Below are positions 53,375 to 63,519 of a DNA stretch of 64,000 nucleotides, piece after piece. This DNA is from Leptolyngbya sp. SIO1E4 (lineage in GTDB: Bacteria > Cyanobacteriota > Cyanobacteriia > Phormidesmidales > Phormidesmidaceae): NCBI GenBank assembly GCA_010672825.2, contig JAAHFU020000001.1:1860001-1924000 (forward strand), in the 5' to 3' direction. A model generated the notes under the pieces. That model ran no database searches. It was not told where the DNA came from and worked only from the letters and a program-made list of their open reading frames with translations. Both the position numbers and the translations under genes were made by a program. How positions within the stretch are numbered: the stretch's first letter is position 1; each line of letters starts with the position of its first letter.

Positions 53375-55744
53375 ATGGCCGCTCCCTTTTCCCCCGAAGA
53401 CATTGCTGCTGAAGGCATTAAACCAAATGAGTATGAAGAGATTGTAAGACGCTTAGGGCGCCATCCCAATCGCGCCGAGTTGGGCATGTTTGGCGTGATG
53501 TGGTCAGAGCACTGCTGCTACAAAAACTCCCGTCCATTGCTGCGACAATTTCCAACCGAGGGCGATCGCATTCTGGTAGGTCCTGGCGAAAACGCTGGGG
53601 TGGTGGATGTGGGCGATGGTCTCCAGTTGGCCTTCAAAATTGAATCCCATAATCATCCGTCTGCAGTAGAGCCATTTCAGGGAGCTGCCACCGGGGTCGG
53701 CGGCATTCTGCGAGACATTTTTACAATGGGGGCCCGCCCGATCGCAGTCTTGAATGCTTTGCGTTTCGGCGATCTCAACGATGCCCGCACTCGACAGATC
53801 TTTACGGGGGTCGTTTCAGGCATCGCCCACTACGGCAACTGCTTTGGCGTCCCCACCGTGGGCGGTGAAGTGTACTTTGATGCCACCTATAGCGGTAACC
53901 CCCTCGTCAATGCCATGGCGATCGGCCTGATGGAAACCTCAGAAATTGTTAAATCGGGGGCATCTGGCATTGGCAACCCAGTTCTTTACGTGGGCTCTAC
54001 AACAGGGCGTGACGGCATGGGTGGCGCGAGTTTTGCCAGTGCAGAACTCAGCGATGACTCCCAAGACGATCGCCCGGCCGTGCAAGTCGGCGATCCTTTT
54101 CTCGAAAAATCCCTGGTCGAAGCCTGTCTAGACGCTTTTAAAACAGGTGCGGTGGTTGCCGCTCAAGATATGGGGGCAGCAGGTATCACCTGCTCGACCT
54201 CAGAAATGGCCGCCAATGGCGGGGTCGGGGTAGACGTCGATCTCGACAAAGTGCCCGTTCGAGAAACAGGCATGGTGCCCTATGAATATTTGCTATCAGA
54301 GTCCCAAGAACGGATGTTATTTGTCGCCCAAGCAGGGCGTGAACATGAACTCATCAGCATTTTTGAACGCTGGGGACTCCACGCCGTCGTCGTCGGAGAA
54401 GTGATCGCAGCGCCGATCGTCCGGATTCGCTTCCAGGGGGAAATTGCCGCTGAAATTCCAGCCAAAGCCTTGGCAGACGATACGCCGATCTATCACCGCG
54501 AACCCATGAGTGAGCTGCCAGACTATGTGAAACAGGCCCGACAATGGTCTGAAACACAACTGCCGCCGTGCGATCATCAAGGTCTTGCAACACCAGAGAC
54601 CCGGCAGTCTTGGGAAGCGCTTCTCAAAACCTTGTTGGATAGCCCCACGATCGCGTCCAAGCGCTGGATCTTTCGACAATATGATCACCAAGTCCAAAAC
54701 AACACTGTGCTGTTGCCGGGGGGCAGCGACGCCGCAGTGATCCGTCTACGCCCCCAAACAGGACGCCAGGCAGCAACCTTCGTCAACACCCGCAAAGGCA
54801 TCGCAGCGACTGTAGACTGCAACGGTCGCTATGTGTATCTGGATCCTTACACAGGCGCCCAGGCCGCCGTCGCAGAAGCGGCTCGCAATCTGAGCTGCGT
54901 AGGGGCCGACCCGATCGCTGTGACCGACAACCTGAACTTTGGCAGCCCTGAAAACCCTGTAGGGTATTGGCAACTCGCCGAGGCCACCCGAGGGTTGGCA
55001 GACGGGTGCCGCGCCTTCAATACGCCCGTCACCGGAGGCAATGTCTCTCTTTACAACGAAACTCTAGACAGCGATGGCACGCCTACACCTATCTATCCGA
55101 CTCCCGTTGTCGGCATGGTTGGGCTCGTAGAAGATGTCACCCAAATCTGCGGCCAGGGCTGGCAACAGGCAGGGGATGTCATTTATCTTCTCGGTATTAC
55201 CCTACAAGATGCGTTGAACCTTCCCGATACCGTCACCCTCGGCGCGTCCGAATATCTTGCCATCGTCCACAACACGGTCGCTGGCCACCCCCCTCAGGTC
55301 GATACAGGCTTAGAAAAAACAGTGCAAGCCGTCTGTCGGCAGGGTATTCGCCAGGGCTGGATACAGTCTGCCCATGATTGCGCTGAAGGTGGATTAGCTG
55401 TCGCCTTAGCCGAATGCTGTATTAGTGGGCAGGCAGGTGCGGCAATTACATTCCCCCTGACAGCAGCGGATGCGATCGCAGCCACCGCTCGGTGGGATCG
55501 ACTGCTGTTTGGCGAAGGGGGTGCCCGCATTGTGGTGTCTGTCACCCCCAGCAAGATCACCGAATGGGAAGCATATCTAACTGCAGAGCTAGCCGATCGC
55601 TGGCATTCCCTCGGCTCCGTGCAAGCCCCTCATACCCCACTAACAATCACCACAGCCGAAGGCACCCCTGTGCTGACAGCCGACCTGACAGAGCTGAGCC
55701 ACATCTGGGAAACCGCGATCGAACGACGACTGGGTAGCGACTAA
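53375..55744 (+). CDS. purL: Phosphoribosylformylglycinamidine synthase subunit PurL
   Basis: A 789-residue small-type PurL that makes FGAM from FGAR, ATP and ammonia in purine synthesis, together with PurS and Pur[16 protein letters not shown] near the N-terminus, GGYxPNxN-like [32 protein letters not shown] and [13 protein letters not shown] are family motifs. The two AIRS-type halves are complete. ATG 53375 is used. The leader (53279-53340) has two short GC hairpins. purF follows after 544 bases, and purine genes are often neighbours in cyanobacteria. Confidence 0.95.
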   Translation: MAAPFSPEDIAAEGIKPNEYEEIVRRLGRHPNRAELGMFGVMWSEHCCYKNSRPLLRQFPTEGDRILVGPGENAGVVDVGDGLQLAFKIESHNHPSAVEPFQGAATGVGGILRDIFTMGARPIAVLNALRFGDLNDARTRQIFTGVVSGIAHYGNCFGVPTVGGEVYFDATYSGNPLVNAMAIGLMETSEIVKSGASGIGNPVLYVGSTTGRDGMGGASFASAELSDDSQDDRPAVQVGDPFLEKSLVEACLDAFKTGAVVAAQDMGAAGITCSTSEMAANGGVGVDVDLDKVPVRETGMVPYEYLLSESQERMLFVAQAGREHELISIFERWGLHAVVVGEVIAAPIVRIRFQGEIAAEIPAKALADDTPIYHREPMSELPDYVKQARQWSETQLPPCDHQGLATPETRQSWEALLKTLLDSPTIASKRWIFRQYDHQVQNNTVLLPGGSDAAVIRLRPQTGRQAATFVNTRKGIAATVDCNGRYVYLDPYTGAQAAVAEAARNLSCVGADPIAVTDNLNFGSPENPVGYWQLAEATRGLADGCRAFNTPVTGGNVSLYNETLDSDGTPTPIYPTPVVGMVGLVEDVTQICGQGWQQAGDVIYLLGITLQDALNLPDTVTLGASEYLAIVHNTVAGHPPQVDTGLEKTVQAVCRQGIRQGWIQSAHDCAEGGLAVALAECCISGQAGAAITFPLTAADAIAATARWDRLLFGEGGARIVVSVTPSKITEWEAYLTAELADRWHSLGSVQAPHTPLTITTAEGTPVLTADLTELSHIWETAIERRLGSD

Positions 55745-55974
55745 AAAGATCGGTTTACATTTGAACACAGCACACCCTACCAACCCACACCTTGACCCAG
55801 AGGGACTGGCTTCAACGGAACACGGCTATCGATAGAAATTGAAGGTAGATAGGGATAGAGCACGCACGTAGATTCAAGCCATCCAGCGACAACGACCCAT
55901 CACTGCCTCCCACACCTACATGTGTGCTGTGCCCCTCCCGATTACTCAACCGCTCTCCCCTCAAACCTTTCATA

Positions 55975-56019
55975 CATCCTGCAGAATTCTGCCTTCTGCC
56001 TGCTGAATTCTGCAGGATG
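55975..56019. repeat. 15-base perfect inverted repeat between purL and purF
   Basis: CATCCTGCAGAATTC (55975-55989) and GAATTCTGCAGGATG (56005-56019) form a perfect stem with a 15-base loop reading TGCCTTCTGCCTGCT. There is no T-run after it on either strand. It is the only feature I see in this 544-base gap. It may be a decayed palindromic repeat or a structural RNA element. Confidence 0.7.
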
Positions 56020-56288
56020 CAAAACCTCTCAAGCCTCATACCTGAGCCACAGCCACAGCCTACGGATAAGCCAAGAATTTGCACTATATGGGAGAAGGCA
56101 CTGAATGTTAGGATTTAACTATTAAGAAGTCATTAAAAGACGGGGAAGGTTAAGATTTTTGCCCTCGTCGTTTCAAAATGTTACATCCTATGATGGGGTG
56201 TGGGGTTGCTCTCAAGACTCTCTCGTGAGCTGTCTTTTACTGCCTGCTCTTCCAGAAACTTCAGTGTCATTCGGAGCCGTTGTTCACT

Positions 56289-57800
56289 ATGAATTTGCGA
56301 TCGCCCTCTCCGGCAGCCAATCACCCATCGCCTGTGGAAACCCGCCCAGACAAACCTGAAGAGGCCTGTGGCGTTTTCGGGGTGTACGCTCCCTCAGAAG
56401 ATGTTGCTACCCTCACTTACTTTGGGCTCTTTGCGCTGCAACACCGAGGGCAAGAGTCCGCAGGAATCGCCGCCTTCGATCAAGGAAACTTGCACAGCCA
56501 TAAACATATGGGGCTGGTTTCCCAAGTCTTTGATGACGCTATTTTGAAAGAATTGCCAGGCCAATTCGCAGTAGGCCACACCCGTTATTCCACCACTGGC
56601 TCTAGCCGTCTGGTCAATGCTCAACCCGCGATCGCCAACACCCACCTCGGCCAATTAGCGATCGCCCACAACGGCAATGTCGTCAATGCTGCCCAGCTAA
56701 AAGAAGAGTTACATGCAACCGGGCACGATTTTGTCAGCACCGCCGACACCGAATTGATCGCCAATGCTATGGCTGAAGCAGTGGATGAAGGACACGGGTG
56801 GATCGATGGAGCCATTTCAGCATTCAAACGCTGCCAAGGTGCCTTTAGCCTTGTCATTGGAACACCCAATGGCCTCATTGGTGCTCGTGACCCCCACGGC
56901 ATTCGGCCTCTCGTGCTGGGCATTCTGGGCCCAGAACCCGATCAGCCCGACGGCCCTGCAAACTACATCTTGTCCTCAGAAACCTGCGGTCTAGATATCA
57001 TTGGGGCCCATTACGTGCGCGATATTCAACCCGGAGAACTGGTTTGGATCACAGAGTCTGGCATCACCTCCATGCAGTGGGATGGACACGCTGAGCGCAA
57101 ACTCTGCGTCTTCGAGATGATTTACTTCTCACGTCCTGACAGTGTAGTCAACGAAGAAACGCTCTACAGCTATCGCCTCCGTCTTGGGCAAGAACTTGCC
57201 CAAGAATCGCCTGCAGAGGTGGATTTGGTTATGGCCGTGCCTGATTCTGGCGTTCCAGCGGCGATCGGCTTTGCGCAAGAAGCCCACTTACCCTATGCAG
57301 AGGGTTTAATCAAAAACCGCTATGTTGGCCGCACCTTTATTCAGCCCACCCAATCTATGCGGGAAGTCGGCATTCGTATGAAGTTAAACCCTCTCAAAGA
57401 TGTGCTGGAGGGCAAACGAGTGCTGATTGTAGATGATTCCATCGTGCGGGGCACCACCAGTCACAAAATTGTTAAAGCCCTACGAGAGGCAGGCGCGACA
57501 GAAGTCCACATGCGCATCTCGTCTCCCCCCGTTACCCATCCCTGTTTCTTTGGCATTGATACAGACAACCAAGATCAACTCATCGCTGCCAACCTATCAG
57601 TAGAAGAAATTTCTCAGAAAATTGGGGTTGATTCTCTGGCCTATCTCAGCTGGGAAGGCATGCTCAAAGCCACCCATCAAGATCCCCGTAGTTTTTGCTC
57701 TGCCTGCTTCACGGGCAATTATCCTGTAGAAATCCCTGCGCCCTTCAAGCGCTCAAAACTTAAGTTTGAAGAATCAACACCAACGGCAACTCCCGTGTAG
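56289..57800 (+). CDS. purF: Amidophosphoribosyltransferase
   Basis: A 503-residue enzyme for the first committed step of purine synthesis, making phosphoribosylamine from PRPP and glutamine. A 26-residue propeptide is followed by the N-terminal nucleophile Cys27 (EEACGVFGVYAP). The PRPP-binding VLIVDDSIVRGTTS is in the C-terminal half. The C-terminal Cys cluster FCSACF is typical of the iron-sulfur type. ATG 56289 is preferred over the TTG three codons upstream. Purine repression could act on both purL and purF. Confidence 0.95.
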   Translation: MNLRSPSPAANHPSPVETRPDKPEEACGVFGVYAPSEDVATLTYFGLFALQHRGQESAGIAAFDQGNLHSHKHMGLVSQVFDDAILKELPGQFAVGHTRYSTTGSSRLVNAQPAIANTHLGQLAIAHNGNVVNAAQLKEELHATGHDFVSTADTELIANAMAEAVDEGHGWIDGAISAFKRCQGAFSLVIGTPNGLIGARDPHGIRPLVLGILGPEPDQPDGPANYILSSETCGLDIIGAHYVRDIQPGELVWITESGITSMQWDGHAERKLCVFEMIYFSRPDSVVNEETLYSYRLRLGQELAQESPAEVDLVMAVPDSGVPAAIGFAQEAHLPYAEGLIKNRYVGRTFIQPTQSMREVGIRMKLNPLKDVLEGKRVLIVDDSIVRGTTSHKIVKALREAGATEVHMRISSPPVTHPCFFGIDTDNQDQLIAANLSVEEISQKIGVDSLAYLSWEGMLKATHQDPRSFCSACFTGNYPVEIPAPFKRSKLKFEESTPTATPV

Positions 57801-57975
57801 ATTAACAAAGGGCAGCAGACAGAATAGAACGCTCTTTGCAAAAGCCATTCATCTGAAAGTTTTACAGATGCCTCAAGATCGCGACGAAGCTGGCGATCGC
57901 TGTCCGTTCAAGTTTTCCGTCGCTAGATGTCAGAAACCGAGGCCCTCAGCCAGAGGGTCATGGTCTATTCTGGCA

Positions 57976-58323
57976 TCAGTCCTCCTGGGTAAAAGCCTGA
58001 TACTGAGCCGCTAAATTAGCGTAGGCAGAGTGTGTCTGATGGATGCGAGGATGCAGCAGTCGCTCTACAGGCTTTCCCCCATTCAGATGCTCATCAACGA
58101 TGGTATCCACATCCTCAGGCTGTACTCGGCAGTACCAGGTGTCACCGGGCATGACCCGCACTGTGGGGCCAGACCCACATTGCCCTTGACACTCACAGCC
58201 ACTTATCATGACATTAATTGATTGATGCTCCTGAAACTTCGCTAGAACTTGGTCAGATCCACTGCGCATGCAAGAGCGATGCTGGCAAATAGTGACGAGG
58301 TAGCGCTGAGCACTGTCAGACAT
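57976..58323 (-). CDS. Thioredoxin-fold [2Fe-2S] ferredoxin
   Basis: A 115-residue protein of the Shethna/thioredoxin-like ferredoxin family. Cys residues in TICQHRSC and in SGCECQGQCGSGP are the cluster ligands; one extra Cys is present in each group. RVMPGDTWYCRVQPEDVDTI is the family's C-terminal motif. These proteins carry one cluster for electron transfer. The gene is alone, convergent with purF. Confidence 0.88.
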   Translation of the reverse strand: MSDSAQRYLVTICQHRSCMRSGSDQVLAKFQEHQSINVMISGCECQGQCGSGPTVRVMPGDTWYCRVQPEDVDTIVDEHLNGGKPVERLLHPRIHQTHSAYANLAAQYQAFTQED

Positions 58324-59699
58324 ATGAGTTAGCCGTTGAACGGTAGTGTGTCAAGTAGTAGCCTATTTATCCATGCATCTCTTGACGAGATCGAGGAGTC
58401 ATTAGGCCTCCTTCTTAAACACGTTAACAATTCTTAAGAAGAATGAGTGCACGTTTCTGCAATAGAGCGTCACACTAGTCCTGAAAGTTGTCTGCTCTCC
58501 ACCATCATCTCGCAAAATCCCTTGAGTTAGGGGGTTTTCAGTTGTTGTGTGCATTATCCAAATAAGGTCGGTACAGCTTGCTTTCCGACGGTTTTGTCGT
58601 TGCTGGTGGCTGTCTTCAGGCTCCAAATGGTTGCTTACCTTCACCCGTCAGGACTATTTAAGGAACAGCAGGTTCCCGACAATCGTCATTTAAGTTGACA
58701 TTCCTTTTTGTTGTAACTATTCTCTTGTAGGGCTGTAGCAAATATCACAATATGTGCGTTACTTTGTGAAAAATCTATTGAATCCATAAGGGCCGCTACT
58801 CCAGAAGAATCAATAGTCTTTGCCGGACTTTAAAGTTTTTATCCTTGGTCAAGTCATCGACAAGGGTATATTTCCTGAACTTTCCTGAACTTTTCCCTAT
58901 CGACAGCAGAGGTTACATCGGAGATCTTGGAGATGTCATCAGGAGCGTTTGCTCCAGTGTCGTCAGTCTTCTCAGGAAACCATGCAAGTACCTCTGGTTG
59001 ATCTGTCTACTACGCTGGAATGTCTCAGTTTTGGAAACACTGTTGCTGCTAACTATCAGGCAAATATTTATCAATGCCTGAACATCAACTTTGACCGCAC
59101 TCTTAACTATCACGAGGCTCAAGCAACTGCAGACGACGGTTAGGTGAATTCGTTTTTGCCTGCACAGTTTTTGAGTCATCTGTGCTCACCAGCTGTTATG
59201 AGTCTGAGTTGCTAGGAAACCAGCAAGCTGTAAGTAGCGCCTTTCAAAATCGACTCGCGCAGCTCATTATCTGTTTCCCAGCCTGAAATCGGTATCCCGT
59301 AGATGCTATTCGGCCCTACTTCTGATTTCTTTACGGTTCTAAGGGGTTGGTTCAAAACCAGCCCGGCATTGATAGATGATGTCGAGTTTAGGGAGCTTTT
59401 GGTTTTCTTTAATTCCAATAAAAGGTCTCTGCCCCGGTCAGCTGACGCTCTATTTGAGAGCCTAATGCAAATTTTTGCTCGAACTTCAACGTCTTAGATC
59501 ACCCATGAAGTCTTCCGAAAGTTCTAGACTTCGTCTTGGAGATCTCAACAGTCGGGTTCTGACGATGTCATCGGTGCAGTCGCAAAACCTCACTACTATT
59601 CCAAAACAGTGGACACTGACCCGTAAGCGGACATTAACCACCGCAGATTGCCTTTCTGAGAAACATTTAACCCCATCATCCATTAGAGAGATAAAGCCC
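58324..59699. other. Long stretch without a confident gene
   Basis: Nearly 1.4 kb with only short open frames. The best is ATG 58982-59143 (53 residues, AGGA 7 bases upstream, beginning MQVPLVDLSTTLECL); it has no family likeness. Others (58402-58644 minus, 59212-59418 minus) have no ribosome site. There is a palindrome TTCTTAAGAA at about 58431-58440. I see no tRNA, repeat or terminator of note. It may hold small RNA genes or decayed genes. Confidence 0.35.
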
Positions 59700-59996
59700 A
59701 TGAATGTTTTGAATACCGTGTTCAACAATCAAACTGCAACTTCTGATCTCTTCGAGCGTTCTCTAGGTAATATGCCCGGGCTTCCTAACGTTCAACCGCT
59801 ATGGAAAAACATTGAAAAAACTCAAGCCACAGTCACTGAAACGATTGCACCCAATACGCTAGGCCGTGTGAAGTTTCAGGGAACTCGTTGGCGGGCTTGG
59901 AGCAACAGCCCTCTGACAACCGGAACAGCAGTGCGCGTCATTGGTCGTCAGCGTAGCAATATTTTGATTGTGGAACCTGTCTACGCCGTTGCATAG
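59700..59996 (+). CDS. Short NfeD C-terminal-domain protein
   Basis: A 98-residue protein from ATG 59700 (GAGAGA upstream). Residues about 48-98 match the NfeD-C OB-fold: LGRVKFQGTRWRAWS, GTAVRVIGRQRSN and ILIVEPV. There are no membrane segments, unlike full NfeD. The frame is open upstream to 59475, but that part is Ser/Thr/Arg-rich and unlike the family. Stand-alone NfeD-C domains exist in cyanobacteria and their role is unknown. It is not beside a flotillin here. Confidence 0.65.
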   Translation: MNVLNTVFNNQTATSDLFERSLGNMPGLPNVQPLWKNIEKTQATVTETIAPNTLGRVKFQGTRWRAWSNSPLTTGTAVRVIGRQRSNILIVEPVYAVA

Positions 59997-60190
59997 GCAT
60001 GGGAGCACAGTAAATGTTGAAATTTTGTACGGGTAGCTTTGGCCATGACGCGCTCATTTCTGAGAGGTGGTATCAGCCTAATTTACCCGTACAAGATTGA
60101 TCGAATTGACAGGTCTAGCCTGAGTTATGAATGGTTACTCGGCGCCCAATCTTCAAAATATTTTGGATTCTGGCGGTAGACCACTCACGT

Positions 60191-61105
60191 TCAAGTTGAC
60201 TCAGTCTCTGTACAAGATAAATTGAGAATTTTGAGCGCCTTTCGAATGAGCGAAATTGTCCTTTCAGGCTGCTCAAGTTGTGGGGTCAATCCTACATTGT
60301 CGATCACTTCAAACTGCTTAATAGCATCACTATTTAACGCAGCTAGCCGTTGACCTAAATCAACCTTGGTGAATTGAGCCTCACGCCCCCACAAAATAAC
60401 GGTTGGAACCGTTAGACGCGACATCCAGTCTGCCAGGTCAAAGCACAGATCTCCCCGCACAAAAGATAGAGCAGCGTATTCAGCACCCGGCTGTAGGGCC
60501 GAGGCTAAATATGCAGATACGATTTCTGGAGAAATCAAGTTTGTATTCGCGAACTGCCGATCTGCCAAAAAACTCTGGATTCCCGCTGATGTGGCGATCG
60601 CAGTTTTATAGAGCAGTTGGTCTAGCAGGGGAACGCGCAGAATCTGCGGCAACCATCCCTGTCGAAAGTCTTGACCAAAGTCCGCCAGCCCTGCAGGGGC
60701 TATCAGCACCAGTGACTTGACCAGATCCGGCAACTCAACCGCGACTCGCACCGTCATCGCTGCTGTTAAAGATGACGCCACAACGACTGCCCCTTGCGGC
60801 GCTAACGCCTGCAAAATCTGAGCGATCGCAGTTTGATAGTCTCTCACCTGATAGTCTCGCTGGGGATGCTCCGAACTGCCCCATCCTGGGAGATCGGGTG
60901 CAATCACTCGGCAATCAGCCGCAAAGGCTGGATAGACCTTAGACCATTCATAGGAAGACGACCCTCCCCCAAACCCGTGAATAAAGACCAACGTTTTGTG
61001 AGGGTGCGCAGGCACAGGCCAAAATTCTGGTTGCGGGGCCGCATAAACAACCGTTCCGTAGTCAGTCACTACAGATCTTTGTTCAAATCCTGGCGCAATG
61101 AACAT
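60191..61105 (-). CDS. Alpha/beta hydrolase-fold protein with degenerate catalytic residues
   Basis: A 304-residue protein with the alpha/beta hydrolase pattern: LVFIHGFGGGSSSYEW (oxyanion loop), DLPGWGSSEHP, then VVASSLTAAM at the nucleophile elbow, where GxSxG has become ASSLT. The acid position in ILWGREAQFTK lacks Asp. The His expected in GHxPxxExPe is replaced (NVGLTPQLEQPE). Only the Ser remains of the triad, so it is probably not a normal hydrolase. A binding or chaperone role is possible. It stands alone. Confidence 0.75.
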   Translation of the reverse strand: MFIAPGFEQRSVVTDYGTVVYAAPQPEFWPVPAHPHKTLVFIHGFGGGSSSYEWSKVYPAFAADCRVIAPDLPGWGSSEHPQRDYQVRDYQTAIAQILQALAPQGAVVVASSLTAAMTVRVAVELPDLVKSLVLIAPAGLADFGQDFRQGWLPQILRVPLLDQLLYKTAIATSAGIQSFLADRQFANTNLISPEIVSAYLASALQPGAEYAALSFVRGDLCFDLADWMSRLTVPTVILWGREAQFTKVDLGQRLAALNSDAIKQFEVIDNVGLTPQLEQPERTISLIRKALKILNLSCTETEST

Positions 61106-61339
61106 CTTCCTCCTGATGGCATCCTGATAGCCGCGTAAAGACCCAGTAAAGAGATTTATAGCGGGAAAAAGGCTGGCTGAGAAGTAACTTTTGGTAACCC
61201 TTAAATGTCGGCACAGTGAGCTGTTTTGTTGAACGCGTTACCATTTCAAAGGAGTGTTGACTTCACTCTTTAAATTAGTAGCTTTAAGCCTTCCCACTGG
61301 CTGTTGACTTCTCCAATTTAGTCCACCTAACCAATTACG

Positions 61340-61711
61340 ATGCTCTCAAGACTTCTTTCTGTTAGTTTGCTTGGCCTCAGTTTTGCAGCGGTTGGCTTAC
61401 CCGCCGCCGCCCGCCCAGAAATCGCCAGTGGTGATCAATGGTTAGAGGGGGTCAACCAAGAAGAGTGCTTGATCCGGGTTGACGACTTTATTACCGAGAT
61501 CGATGTTCCTTTTGACGCAGGTGATATTGACCGTACCGGTTACTTTGACGATGGCGTCTTCCGCATTCTCTGCTACGGCGGGAATGAAACATCCAGCATG
61601 CTCTTAGTCTTCACCTCTCATAATGAGAGTATTGAAGTTGCTACACAATTTATGCAATTTGCCCTAGACGAAATTACAGGGGTCGACGAGCCATCTGCCA
61701 TTAATGAGTGA
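61340..61711 (+). CDS. Small exported protein of unknown function
   Basis: A 123-residue protein with a clear signal peptide (residues 1-24, ending PAAAR). The mature part is acidic, with two Cys (in EECLIRV and ILCYGG) that could form a disulfide, and a C-terminal helix (VATQFMQFALDEITG). I do not recognise the family. It is convergent with the GH57 gene, with 18 bases between stops. Confidence 0.65.
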   Translation: MLSRLLSVSLLGLSFAAVGLPAAARPEIASGDQWLEGVNQEECLIRVDDFITEIDVPFDAGDIDRTGYFDDGVFRILCYGGNETSSMLLVFTSHNESIEVATQFMQFALDEITGVDEPSAINE

Positions 61712-61729
61712 CACCTGAAGATACCTCTC

Positions 61730-63211
61730 CTATCGCGGGGTTAGGGCTGTTAAGCCCCGGTGATAAATGGTCTGTGCATAATCAGTCCAGACTCCCTGAC
61801 CCCAATACCGAAAGCAGCTAGTCTCTAATAGAAGGGTATTGAGAAGTGCCCGGTGGAAAGTCGCTGATCGGCGATCGCCCAAAGTTCGGCGCTGGCTAGC
61901 ATCATGAAAACGGGCGCTGAGCCGCTGTAGCGGCTGCATGACATTGTCGTAGCCGCTGACCCAGCTGCGATCGTTGGTCCAGGAGGCACCAGAGATCTGA
62001 TAATGAGGATCCTCCTGTTGGATATCAGCGATCGCCTGCTGAACAGCCTCAGGAGTCACGGTTGGCCCGACATGTTGCCAGAGACGATGTTGCCCAACCG
62101 CCTGGCAGGTGGGGAAAGTTTCCGAACTCACCCCAGCCGCTGCTAGCAATTCTAGATACTCCGTCCCCACAAACCCCACAGTCCCTACGCGACCACTGCC
62201 ATGCTGACGCATTTCATGCCAGGCTCGCTTAAAGGCACTGGGGAATTCATTCATCATGACGCCCCCATTTTCGCCATCGCTGATCTGGCTCACCAGGGGC
62301 GGCACCCTAATATCGCCCAACCTAGAAGGATTCAGGGTCTTCGCTTCCGCTAACGGCTGCATTTGACCCACTAACTTCGTATCCGACCCCTGGGTCTTAA
62401 TTAAGGCTGTAATCTGTACAGTTTCTCCTTGAGAATTCCTTGCCACTAGGCGATGGGGCAAATGAGGTTGGTGGAGAGGCTGGCCATTCAGAGTCTCTAC
62501 CGTATGCTCCTGAACCAGTAACCACTGATAGCCACACTCCAACAGCGCTTTCACGAAAGCATAGAGCGTATCTGGATGATTCGGTAGATGCATTTCGGGG
62601 GGAGAAAACCCCCGCACTCGGGCTAAGGCATCCCAGCCAAACAGAGCTGCAAAATGATGCTGCCAGGCCCGCATGTGAAGTGCAACATCCGGAATGGGTG
62701 TGGAAGGAACCACCGCATGGCCCCACAATGTCCCCATCCATTCGACATAGGGCTGATAAGTGGGATCACAGGTAATGCGGCGCAACTTATCTAAAATGTC
62801 GTGACGCCCCATTTGCTGCAGACCCCACAGCAGCGTTCCGGAATAATCCAGCATGACACGAGGATTGCAGCCTTGTTCCACCAGTTCTGGAATGAAGTCC
62901 CCCATGCGGGCATAGCAATACGCGAACGGCCCGGCATTGTGATTATCCCCTTCGTAGGGGTGGTCAAACATGTACTGCAGATTGTTGATAAGGCTGCCAT
63001 CAGGGCCAGCAGGAATCGTCGGCTGATGCATGTGCAGGGCGATCGCAAACCCCGCCTGAATATCCGACAACCGCAGGTTAGTGCGCTCTAGGAAAACGGG
63101 TTTTGAAGCTTGAGTCACTGATTGAATGCGCTCTTCCCATCCCGCCAGGGGGGGCATGCCATCAATCAAGTCAGGCAGGTGTTCAGAGGTAAACGGAGCA
63201 GCTGCAACCAT
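61730..63211 (-). CDS. Glycoside hydrolase family 57 protein
   Basis: A 493-residue protein. The GH57 barrel starts with FAIALHMHQPTIP. The motif GFSPPEMHLP carries the Glu expected as nucleophile, and a YLELLAAAG region lies later. GH57 enzymes are alpha-amylases, 4-alpha-glucanotransferases or branching enzymes acting on glycogen; this subtype is common in cyanobacteria without a defined substrate. No signal peptide is seen, so it is cytoplasmic. The 308 bases upstream are a divergent promoter region with no other gene. Confidence 0.8.
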   Translation of the reverse strand: MVAAAPFTSEHLPDLIDGMPPLAGWEERIQSVTQASKPVFLERTNLRLSDIQAGFAIALHMHQPTIPAGPDGSLINNLQYMFDHPYEGDNHNAGPFAYCYARMGDFIPELVEQGCNPRVMLDYSGTLLWGLQQMGRHDILDKLRRITCDPTYQPYVEWMGTLWGHAVVPSTPIPDVALHMRAWQHHFAALFGWDALARVRGFSPPEMHLPNHPDTLYAFVKALLECGYQWLLVQEHTVETLNGQPLHQPHLPHRLVARNSQGETVQITALIKTQGSDTKLVGQMQPLAEAKTLNPSRLGDIRVPPLVSQISDGENGGVMMNEFPSAFKRAWHEMRQHGSGRVGTVGFVGTEYLELLAAAGVSSETFPTCQAVGQHRLWQHVGPTVTPEAVQQAIADIQQEDPHYQISGASWTNDRSWVSGYDNVMQPLQRLSARFHDASQRRTLGDRRSATFHRALLNTLLLETSCFRYWGQGVWTDYAQTIYHRGLTALTPR

Positions 63212-63519
63212 GAAGCCTTTAGTGCCAAAAACTTTTCTTCAGTGTCGCACCTCTAACCCTAAATTCAGACTTTTTTATACGTTTGATAAACGATATTTAA
63301 CGTTCTCTAAGCAAAGTTACATACTGAGCCTCAGAAAACGGCAGTGAAGCGGCGCTGAAGCTCCCCCGTCAGAGCTTTCAGTCCCGACCCACGCCCCCTT
63401 TGTCCGTTGAGCCTGCCAGCCTGCCAACCCCCGCCAAACCATTTCAGATTATTGCTAAGGCACTCCGACTTTTGGCAGCTGATTCAAATTGGAGAGATAG
63501 ACCTTCTCTATCAGGGTGC

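Noticed and set aside
58402-58644. An 80-residue minus-strand ORF
   Set aside because: It has no ribosome binding site, no family likeness and biased composition; it lies in a gap where random ORFs of this size are expected.
59212-59418. A 68-residue minus-strand ORF
   Set aside because: It has no ribosome site, and a plus-strand ORF overlaps it; neither shows coding character.
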